Source of the DNA: Microcoleus sp. FACHB-672
Lineage (GTDB): Bacteria > Cyanobacteriota > Cyanobacteriia > Cyanobacteriales > Oscillatoriaceae
Assembly (NCBI RefSeq): GCF_014695725.1
Contig: NZ_JACJOU010000007.1
Span: forward strand, 248,001-312,000
Length of the DNA: 64,000 nucleotides
Reading direction: 5' to 3'
Every line of letters starts with the position of its first letter. The first letter of the stretch is position 1. Shown one piece after another: positions 56,848 to 64,000 of the stretch. Both the position numbers and the translations under genes were made by a program. Under the pieces are notes generated by a model, which saw only the letters and a list, made by a program, of their open reading frames with translations, searched no databases and had not been told where the DNA came from.

Positions 56848-59800
56848 TTAATGAGCTGGCCAGTTAGCAATCAAAGCTTTTACCTGCTGTAGAATTGCTT
56901 CTAGTTCAGTGACTAACTCCGCCGCTCCTTCAAGGTGATTTTCTTGAGCCACACTCTCTAATTGAGCTGCCAGAGCCGGCATCTTGCGGATCGCAACCAT
57001 CCCGCTTGCACCTTTGAGCTGGTGAGCACGCCGGCAAAGAGTGGCGACATCGCGAGTTTCAGCAGCTTGCTTAATTTCTTCCACATAAGTGGGAGCATCC
57101 TCCATAAAGGTTTCTAGCAATTCCAACTCAAATGCTGTATCTCCTCTGCTGAGTTCGCGCAGTCGCTCCAGATCCACCGGCACCTCAAGAGGCGTTGCAG
57201 ACACAGGGCTGCTAGAAGAGAGAACCGGCGTTATTTCCTCCTGATGCTGTTCTTTTACAGGTTTATAGCGATTGAGAATAGCCGCCAAGGATTTGAGATC
57301 GATGGGTTTGCTGATGTAGTCATCCATGCCGGCTGCCAAACACTTTTCTCGATCTCCTTTTAAGGCATTAGCCGTCAAGGCAATCACAATCGTATGGCGA
57401 GATTCACCTTCCCGGAGGCGAAGCGCTTGTGTCGTTTTATAGCCGTCGAGAACCGGCATCTGACAATCCATTAAAATAATGTCGTAATCTGTTTGGGCGA
57501 GCCGGTCAAGGGCTTGCTGCCCATCGCTGACACAATCAGCCTGATAACCCAGTACCTTGAGTTGACTCAGGGCAACCTTTTGGTTAATGGGGGTATCTTC
57601 CACCAGCAGAATTTTCAGGGTTGCCGGGGGTTGCGCCGGCGTTTCTGGTGGCTGTAGATCCTGGGCATGATTAGTGGGTGCTGGCTGCTTGACAGAAGCG
57701 TCGGTGGAGGTGATTACCGGCTGTGGATTGTCCTGTGTTGGTTGTTTGAGCGCCAATGGCGGAACACGTGCCGGCAGCCCCCAGCCGGCAGCGAGTGCTT
57801 CCTCTGTTGAGGGAGAGATGTTGTTACCTCTTATGGCTTGCTTTAGGCAATTTAACAGCTTGGATGCTTTTATCGGCTTGATTAAATAGCAAGAGAACCC
57901 TAGATCCAGCAGGCGAATGGCGCGATCCCGCTGGTGCATTGAAGTGATCGAAATCCACCTGGTTTGAACGAGGGCGGGATCGAAGCGGATCAGTTGTCCG
58001 AACACTTCTCCATTCATCCCCAGGATATCCAAGCTAATCAAAGCTACATCATAGGGGTTACCACTGGCTACAGCTTGGCGCAGAATCGTCAGAGCAGTGG
58101 TGCCGGTTTCGGCTTCACTCACCTCAATGCCAAAAGAGTTGGCATAAGAGCGCAATATTTGGCGATTGGTGGAGTTATCATCCACGATTAACATCCGGCG
58201 ATGTTGGATTTTAATTTCTGGATGCTGAACTGGCTGTGAAATTCCGCTGGCGGCTTGTTTTTCTAAGGTGGCGGTGAACCAGAAAGTTGAACCTCCTCCC
58301 TCTACACTTTCAACACCAATTTCACCTCCCATCAGCTCTACCAGCTGCTTGCAGATCACCAGCCCTAAGCCGGTGCCGCCATATTTGCGTGTAGTGGAGG
58401 CGTCCACTTGCGAAAAAGATTGGAAGAGTTTGTCTAAGTCTGCCGGTGCGATACCAATGCCGGTGTCCTTGACGGTAAATCGTAGCTTTACGTTTTCAGG
58501 AGAGGATGAGAAGGTTTCTTCATTTTCCTGTTCTTTCCCCCACCTCTGGACATGAATCACTACTTCCCCTTGGGAGGTGAATTTGAGCGCGTTGCCGGCC
58601 AAATTAATCAACACCTGACGCAGCCGGCTGGCATCTCCTGATAGGGCTGCCGGCACATCACTTTCCACTAAAGTAAACAGTTCCAGTCCTTTGGCATTAG
58701 CCTGTGCTGCTAACAAATCTGTGACTTCTTCCACACAGGTATTCAAGTCAAAGTCCAGGGTTTCCAGCCGCATTTCACCGGCTTCAAGCTTGGAGAAGTC
58801 GAGAATATCATTAATCAGGGTTAGCAGGTTTTGGCCGCTGACGCGCAGGGTTCGTACAAAGTCTTGCTGTTCCGCATTAAGCGGCGTTGACAAAAGCAAA
58901 TCGGTCATCCCCAGGACGCCATTCATCGGGGTGCGGATTTCGTGACTCATGTTGGCGAGGAATTGTGATTTCATCCGCGAGGCTTCCAGGGCAGATTCTC
59001 GCGCTTCTACTAATTCATCAATCACTTGAGTAACGATGACAATTCCCCCAACTTTTCCCTCTGAGCTGTACCAAGGTTGAACAGCCCAGCGCAGATACAT
59101 TTGGGAGCCATCTAAACGCTCAAACATTTCCTCTGGTTTGGAAATGACCTGCCCTTGCAGCGCCCGCTGATAAATGTCTATTTGAGACAATGAGAGATGC
59201 GGCAGAACTTCATAGTGGGAACGTCCCATCAAAGAATGCCCCTCTAGTTGGTAATCTGTCACCCACTGATTGCTGTGGGCGAGATAGCGCATCTCGGTAT
59301 CAAACATCGCCATTGCTACCGGCGCATTGGTAATAATTTGCCGCAGCTGCTGACGCTCTTGCTCTAGGGCTTGTTCTATTAGCTTGCGGTCGGTAATGTC
59401 GTTGAGGGTGCCAGAAACGCCGAGCACTGTGCCGTCTGATGTCAAGTTCAAGCGTTTTTGAACCTCAATCCAGCGGCAGCCACCATTTTTTGTTAAGTAA
59501 CGAATCTCGTGCCGGATGACTTCTTTTTGAAGAGTAATCAGGCTTTCAAAATGCCCTAAATTTATTTGGCGGTCATCGGGATGAATGAATTCTATAAAGT
59601 TTTTGCCTAGGCTTTCTTCAACAGTGAAGCCGGTGATTTCTGTCCACGCTGGGTTGAGAAATGTCCACAAGCCATTTGCGTCTTTTTGGAAAATAACTTC
59701 ATGTAAACTGTTAACAACCGAACGATATTTGTTCTCGCTTTCTAAAAGTGCAGCTTCTGCTAGCTTGCGGTCAGTAATATCGCGCTGAACCGTGGCAAAG

Positions 59801-62800
59801 CACATAGGTTTGCCAGTTTCTAAGTGCTTGACGATAAACATGGTCATTTGGGTGTCGATGAGCTGGCCGGTTTTAAAGTGGCGCAGTGTGCCTTCTCCTT
59901 CCCAGTGACCGTTTTTTTCGATGGTGGGGAACAACGTCTTTTGGTATTGCACCCAAGTGTCTTGAGAAAGATAGTCGGATATTTTAGGAGCCAAGGTTTG
60001 TTCGTGACTGTCGAGTCCCACCAGCTGACGCCCCGCTTCATTGAGATAAAAGACTTGGCCTTCTAGTGTCGCCATGCCAATGAAGTCGCTGCTGTTTTCG
60101 ACGAGGGAAACAAATTTTTGCCGTTCTTCTTCTGCTCGTTTGCGATCACCGGCTTCCATTGCCAGAGATGCCATATAGGCCAAGTAATTCGCGAAGTTTT
60201 GTTCTTCTAATGCCCAACGGCGCGCCGTTCCGATGTGTTCGTGACAAAGTACTCCGACTGTTCGCCCACCTAGACGAATGGGCACATCCAGCATGGAGGT
60301 AATGCCTAGGGGTGTGAGATAACACTCGCTAAACTCTTGAGTGTGGGGGTTGGTGTGAGCGTCATCTGCGGCAATCATGCGGTCTGCTTCTAGAGCTTGG
60401 AAATAACCGGGAAAGTCCTGGGCAGAAAGTTCTAAGCCGCTGGAATGCCGATTCTCGTTCATTTCGTATAGGTCGCGGGCGTGAATTTTCGTGTGATCTT
60501 CGTTGTAGAACCACACGCTAACTCGCGCTAAGTTGAGAGTGCCGGCTGCAATTTGGGTGAGTTCTTGCAAGGCTGCCTCTACGTCGCCACTGTACAGGGG
60601 CTGGCACTTGGCGAGTGCCATCAGTCCTGCTTGTTGTCTTCTGAGCCGAATTTCGCTTTCGCGCAGTGCTTGTTCTGCCTGCTTGCGAGCAGTGATATCA
60701 AAAACCGAGGATCGGCTCATTAGATAGTTGCCGGCGCTATCTCTGACTGCTGTTGAACTCAAGAGGATAGGCAGAATTGTGCCATCTTTACGGATGATGT
60801 CGAACTCAAGATCGCTCACCCACCCTTGCTCTTTGTAGTGGAAAAAGTTTTCTTGGAAAGTTCGCGAACTTTCAAGGGTCAGGATATCAGAAAACTTCTT
60901 TTTTCCGAGAATTTCATCGAGTGTATAACCAAACCAATTGAGTTCGGTCTCGTTAATGCGGATGAATGTTCCTTCTGAATCGAGGGAGTGATAGCCGCAG
61001 GGAGCGTTGTTATACAAGTCTTGAAGTTCATCTGTATAGCTTTGTAGCGCTTCTTCGGCCTGTTTGCGCTCGGCTATTTCTTCTTGAAGAAATTCGTTGG
61101 TTTCTATTAATTCAACGGTTCGTTCTTGGACTCGAACTTCTAATTCCTCATGAGATTTTAGCAGTGCTTCTTGTGCTTGCTGGCGTTCGAGTTCTGCTGC
61201 TGCGCGAGCGGCAAAAACATTGATTAGCATGACGCCTCGCGGGTCTTCTAGCAAGGGTTTGTCATGGATAATGCACAGAGTGCCAATGACTTTGTGTGCT
61301 CTGTCAAATAGGGGAACGCCTAAGTAACCTTGGGCACGGAGCGAAATGAGTGCCGGTGCTTTGGGAAAGCGTTCTAGCAAATGATCGGCAAAGTGACAGA
61401 GATGGGCTTCGTTGGTAACGACTTCACAAGGAGTGTCGGCTAGGTTGTAATCGAAGTTTTCCTCCAGTTGATCGCCGGCCCAAAAGGCGAGGGTTTGCAA
61501 TTTTTCAATTGGGTCGCCTTTGGCTTGTGAGACGAGGGCGTAGCGAACGTCGAGTGCGGCTGCCAAATGGCGCACCAGTGCGGGAAAGAATTCTTCTCCG
61601 GTGACGGAAGCTGTGCCGGCAACGATATTTTGTAGGGTTTCTTCGGCTCGCTGGCGTTCGCTAATTTCTGCCTGTAATGCTGCGTTGGCTGTAGCAAGTT
61701 CGACGGTGCGTTCTTGCACGCGAATTTCTAATTCATCGTGAGCTTGGCGGAGTGCTTCTTCTGTTTGCTGCCGTGCCCAAACTTCGCTGAGTAATTGTTC
61801 GTTGGTTGCTTTTAATTCGGCGGTGCGTTCATCGACTCGGCGTTCTAATTCTTCATTAGTTTGTTGTAGGATGGCTTCGGCTTGTTTGCGTTCGGTAATG
61901 TCGGTGATGATGCCTTCAATTCGGACGCTGTTGCCTTTGGCATCTTTAATTAACTGACCTCGATCATAAACCCAACGCATTTCTGAGTTGCCACGGATGA
62001 TGCGGTATTCTATTTCGGCGCTGCCGGTTTTTAAAATTGTGGGAACATAGTTAGAAACTCGCTCACTGTCTTCTGGGTGAATTACTTCAAGCCAGAGTTG
62101 ACGATTGTTATAAAATTCCCCCACGGGCCGGTTGTAAAGTGTCTCTGTGGCTGGGTTAAGGTAAAGCAGTTCAAAGGTTGTTGCTGAAATTGACCACACC
62201 ACATCTTGAAGCGAGTTCATCAGGCTGCTGAGGCGCAATTTGCTCTCTCGCAGGGCTGTTTCTATGTGCTGGCGCTCGGCAATTTGGGTTTCTAGTTGCT
62301 GGATAGTTTGCCTTAATTCGACGGTTCGTTCGCTAACTTTTTGAGCGAGGGCTGCGTTCATTTTGGCTACGGCAGCTTCTGTGCGCTTGCGCTCGGTTAT
62401 ATCACGACCGACATAGACAAAATCTTCCAAGATTTCTAAGTCTGTTTGGATGGCTGAACCCGAAAAGGAGATAAAAATTTCTTCCCCTGCTTTGGTCTGA
62501 CAAGTGACTTCTACATTCTGCAAAAATTCCCCTCTAGATAGGGTTGTTGCCGGCTGTAAAAATTCTCTAACTGATGTTGCTTCATTCTCGCTTTGCTGTT
62601 CAGCTAGAATCATCGCAAGCGGCTGACCTATTAAGTCTTCTTCTCTATAGCCAAACAACTCTACGGTAGCTCGATTAACTTTTTTTATAATCCCACTTTG
62701 ATTCACAACAAATAAAGCATCAGCCGTGGCTAATAAGATTTTTTCTAGATAAGATTTGGAGGCTGACAGTTGACTCAATAAAAGATAAGATTCGTTCTCT

Positions 62801-63195
62801 CGCTGAACTAATGTTTGTTTTAAGACCATCCTTTCTGTAGAGTTTTCCATGAGGACGAGCAATCGATTTTTTGAAAATTTCTCGTCTTCATCCCTAATAA
62901 CGAAAACATCTATATATAATGGAGAACTCGCTTCAACAGAGCGATCAATGCCTTTGAGTTCAAAAAGCTCTTGCTGCCCTTGAAGGATGGCACTCAGATA
63001 ATCTTCTATGCCAATCAGTTCGGGAAAGCCGGCGCGAACATCGTTTCCGAGGATGGCTTCATCGGGACGATCAGAAAAGTGTTTGGCTCCCTCAGATATT
63101 TCTATGATGCTGAAGCGTTCATCTACTACCACGTATTCCATCTGGTTGATGGCTGAGGGTTTATGGAAAATCTGATTTAAAACTTGGTATTTCAT
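56848..63195 (-). CDS. Giant hybrid histidine kinase (module-PAS-GAF-HK-REC-REC-HPt)
   Basis: 2115 residues. Approximate order: shared N-terminal module (1-135), PAS (155-270), PAS (325-435), coiled linker, GAF (530-680), PAS (740-835), GAF (850-1010), three PAS (1040-1395), HisKA with His near 1417 (MSHEIRTPMNGVLG), HATPase (1525-1650), a first receiver (1670-1785), a second receiver with Asp near 1910 (ILMDCQMPVLDG) and an HPt domain with His near 2056 (AHQLKGASG). The first receiver reads ISLDILGMNGE: the acceptor Asp is replaced by Ser, so it is a pseudo-receiver. No membrane helix is seen. The GTPase gene lies 42 bases upstream in the same operon. It likely integrates several inputs into one phosphorelay. 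Confidence 0.93.
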   Translation of the reverse strand: MKYQVLNQIFHKPSAINQMEYVVVDERFSIIEISEGAKHFSDRPDEAILGNDVRAGFPELIGIEDYLSAILQGQQELFELKGIDRSVEASSPLYIDVFVIRDEDEKFSKNRLLVLMENSTERMVLKQTLVQRENESYLLLSQLSASKSYLEKILLATADALFVVNQSGIIKKVNRATVELFGYREEDLIGQPLAMILAEQQSENEATSVREFLQPATTLSRGEFLQNVEVTCQTKAGEEIFISFSGSAIQTDLEILEDFVYVGRDITERKRTEAAVAKMNAALAQKVSERTVELRQTIQQLETQIAERQHIETALRESKLRLSSLMNSLQDVVWSISATTFELLYLNPATETLYNRPVGEFYNNRQLWLEVIHPEDSERVSNYVPTILKTGSAEIEYRIIRGNSEMRWVYDRGQLIKDAKGNSVRIEGIITDITERKQAEAILQQTNEELERRVDERTAELKATNEQLLSEVWARQQTEEALRQAHDELEIRVQERTVELATANAALQAEISERQRAEETLQNIVAGTASVTGEEFFPALVRHLAAALDVRYALVSQAKGDPIEKLQTLAFWAGDQLEENFDYNLADTPCEVVTNEAHLCHFADHLLERFPKAPALISLRAQGYLGVPLFDRAHKVIGTLCIIHDKPLLEDPRGVMLINVFAARAAAELERQQAQEALLKSHEELEVRVQERTVELIETNEFLQEEIAERKQAEEALQSYTDELQDLYNNAPCGYHSLDSEGTFIRINETELNWFGYTLDEILGKKKFSDILTLESSRTFQENFFHYKEQGWVSDLEFDIIRKDGTILPILLSSTAVRDSAGNYLMSRSSVFDITARKQAEQALRESEIRLRRQQAGLMALAKCQPLYSGDVEAALQELTQIAAGTLNLARVSVWFYNEDHTKIHARDLYEMNENRHSSGLELSAQDFPGYFQALEADRMIAADDAHTNPHTQEFSECYLTPLGITSMLDVPIRLGGRTVGVLCHEHIGTARRWALEEQNFANYLAYMASLAMEAGDRKRAEEERQKFVSLVENSSDFIGMATLEGQVFYLNEAGRQLVGLDSHEQTLAPKISDYLSQDTWVQYQKTLFPTIEKNGHWEGEGTLRHFKTGQLIDTQMTMFIVKHLETGKPMCFATVQRDITDRKLAEAALLESENKYRSVVNSLHEVIFQKDANGLWTFLNPAWTEITGFTVEESLGKNFIEFIHPDDRQINLGHFESLITLQKEVIRHEIRYLTKNGGCRWIEVQKRLNLTSDGTVLGVSGTLNDITDRKLIEQALEQERQQLRQIITNAPVAMAMFDTEMRYLAHSNQWVTDYQLEGHSLMGRSHYEVLPHLSLSQIDIYQRALQGQVISKPEEMFERLDGSQMYLRWAVQPWYSSEGKVGGIVIVTQVIDELVEARESALEASRMKSQFLANMSHEIRTPMNGVLGMTDLLLSTPLNAEQQDFVRTLRVSGQNLLTLINDILDFSKLEAGEMRLETLDFDLNTCVEEVTDLLAAQANAKGLELFTLVESDVPAALSGDASRLRQVLINLAGNALKFTSQGEVVIHVQRWGKEQENEETFSSSPENVKLRFTVKDTGIGIAPADLDKLFQSFSQVDASTTRKYGGTGLGLVICKQLVELMGGEIGVESVEGGGSTFWFTATLEKQAASGISQPVQHPEIKIQHRRMLIVDDNSTNRQILRSYANSFGIEVSEAETGTTALTILRQAVASGNPYDVALISLDILGMNGEVFGQLIRFDPALVQTRWISITSMHQRDRAIRLLDLGFSCYLIKPIKASKLLNCLKQAIRGNNISPSTEEALAAGWGLPARVPPLALKQPTQDNPQPVITSTDASVKQPAPTNHAQDLQPPETPAQPPATLKILLVEDTPINQKVALSQLKVLGYQADCVSDGQQALDRLAQTDYDIILMDCQMPVLDGYKTTQALRLREGESRHTIVIALTANALKGDREKCLAAGMDDYISKPIDLKSLAAILNRYKPVKEQHQEEITPVLSSSSPVSATPLEVPVDLERLRELSRGDTAFELELLETFMEDAPTYVEEIKQAAETRDVATLCRRAHQLKGASGMVAIRKMPALAAQLESVAQENHLEGAAELVTELEAILQQVKALIANWPAH

Positions 63196-63237
63196 GAAGG
63201 CGTGGAGTTTTAGCGCTTGTTGGAAATCAAAGTTCAG

Positions 63238-63771
63238 TTACACCGGCTCTACCATTTTGTAAGCTAATTTTTGAAAGATTGCATCTACGTCTTTGCCAGT
63301 TTTTGCCGAAGTAGTATAGATGCCTAGTATTTCCTCTTGAGGGAGATCCTGAACAAGCTCAAAAAGTTTAGCCAGTTTGTCTTCGTCAACGAGGTCAGAT
63401 TTATTTAAAGCGATGATGGCAGAGCTTTTGGGGTTAACGGATGCAAAGAGCTGAAGATGCTCTGGAATTCGCTCAATGGTTTCTTGCCGGCTCACATCGG
63501 CAACGATTACCGCACCGCTAGATCCTTGTAAGTAACTTGGAGCAATCGCCTTAAATTTAGTATGCCCTTCTAAATCCCATATTAACATCTGTAAATCTAG
63601 CTTTTCCTGCTGCTTCACCTCAACCAGTTCAATATTTTTTCGAGAAATTTTAACGCCTACGGTTGAAAGGTACTGATCGCTAAACTGGCGATCAACAAAA
63701 CGACGAATTAAGCTGGTTTTTCCAACGCCAAAATCGCCGATTAAGCACATTTTTTTTGATATCATTGACAC
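63238..63771 (-). CDS. Small Ras/Rab-like GTPase
   Basis: 177 residues, one G domain. G1 is GDFGVGKTS (12-20), the switch I Thr is in YLSTVGVKIS (T37), G3 is WDLEGH (65-70), G4 is NKSD (123-126) and G5 is TSAK (154-157). The layout is Rab/Ras-like and not MglA-like. In G3 the position of the catalytic Gln (Q61 in Ras) is His70, a change that slows GTP hydrolysis in Ras, so the protein may persist in the GTP state or need a partner. There is no lipidation motif at the C-terminus. It is located between an OmpA-family gene and the giant kinase gene in one operon and may be an input to the kinases. Confidence 0.92.
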   Translation of the reverse strand: MSMISKKMCLIGDFGVGKTSLIRRFVDRQFSDQYLSTVGVKISRKNIELVEVKQQEKLDLQMLIWDLEGHTKFKAIAPSYLQGSSGAVIVADVSRQETIERIPEHLQLFASVNPKSSAIIALNKSDLVDEDKLAKLFELVQDLPQEEILGIYTTSAKTGKDVDAIFQKLAYKMVEPV

Positions 63772-63822
63772 ATTCAGTTAATTTATCGACTGTCGTTGAC
63801 GTAGTTGCTCCGTTTGCAGCCA

Positions 63823-64000
63823 TCACTGACTGTTGATCTCTGTCGGTGTTGCCGGTTCAAACACCACGCATCTGCTTAATAGTAACGGTTGATTGGACTC
63901 GACACCCGCAGGGGGTTTTGGTTTCCCTATCGCTTGTAGTCGCTTGGGATCGACACCTTGACTCACAAGCGCATCTCGCACAGCTATCGCCCGTTGTCGT
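63823..64000 (-). CDS. OmpA-family protein, C-terminal end (partial)
   Basis: The frame runs off the right edge; its stop TGA is at 63823-63825. The visible residues (RQRAIAVRDALVSQGVDPKR, then LQAIGKP) match the end of the OmpA C-terminal peptidoglycan-binding domain, where RAxAVxxxLxxxGVxxxRLxxxGxG is conserved. The tail (LLLSRCVVFEPATPTEINSQ) replaces the usual NRRVEI ending. OmpA-like domains bind peptidoglycan in the periplasm. The gap to the GTPase start is about 50 bases, so this gene probably heads the operon. N-terminal domains are not visible. Confidence 0.6.
   Translation of the reverse strand, partial: RQRAIAVRDALVSQGVDPKRLQAIGKPKPPAGVESNQPLLLSRCVVFEPATPTEINSQ

Noticed and set aside
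63238-63771. MglA-type GTPase
   Set aside because: The switch II motif is WDLEGH of Rab/Ras type rather than the TVPGQ of MglA, and no MglB-like roadblock gene is visible.

Overview
The window comes from a cyanobacterial chromosome, most likely a filamentous, Microcoleus/Oscillatoria-like species. This is judged from gene content: CP12, an isolated atpB-atpE type pair (ATP synthase beta and epsilon), a CruA-type lycopene cyclase, hemE, several cyanobacteria-specific DUF genes, heptanucleotide tandem repeats, and a very frequent GCCGGC-type palindrome. No rRNA, tRNA or CRISPR array was recognised.

Layout. 1-14 kb holds mixed housekeeping and conserved hypothetical genes: the tail of an alcohol dehydrogenase, a PAP2 phosphatase, an M23 peptidase lipoprotein, an MgtC-like protein, cruA, a coiled-coil protein, a metallophosphoesterase, a FIST sensor followed by a CheC-like protein, cp12 and a DUF3177 protein. 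14-16 kb carries atpC and atpD. 16-24 kb is looser, with long intergenic stretches: an ADP-ribosylglycohydrolase, DUF1206, DUF4214 and DUF1003 proteins, and a cadmium-type transporter with a secreted partner behind a long structured leader. 24-31 kb is a nutrient locus on the minus strand, pstS-pstC-pstA-pstB-ppk2-sbpA, which combines phosphate uptake, polyphosphate metabolism and sulfate binding and is closed by a strong hairpin terminator. 31-44 kb carries central metabolism: hemE, an SDR protein, an NAD-type GAPDH, PEP carboxykinase, an ADP-forming acyl-CoA synthetase/GNAT fusion, and alaS. A complete IS630-type element follows at 44.1-45.1 kb, then zinc-finger, VanZ-like and GHL10 glycosidase-like genes.

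48.5-64 kb is the most distinctive part: a signalling island. On the minus strand lie an OmpA-family C-terminus (cut by the window edge), a small Ras-like GTPase, a 2115-residue hybrid histidine kinase, a receiver-kinase, and a sensor kinase/adenylate cyclase pair. A receiver-GGDEF-EAL protein lies among them on the plus strand. The hybrid kinase, the sensor kinase and the cyclase share a paralogous N-terminal module of about 130 residues that I cannot assign to a named domain; it is followed by a PAS domain in all three. The GTPase carries His where Ras-like proteins have the catalytic Gln. The first receiver of the hybrid kinase has lost its phospho-acceptor Asp. The GGDEF domain is degenerate while the EAL domain looks intact. 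The island therefore appears to join GTPase, phosphorelay, cAMP and c-di-GMP signalling around one shared input module.

Intergenic DNA holds dispersed palindromic repeats, short tandem repeats (one forms the start of the sbpA coding region), decayed insertion sequences and several candidate regulatory RNAs or hairpins. Functions are inferred by recognising motifs by eye; no database search was run.
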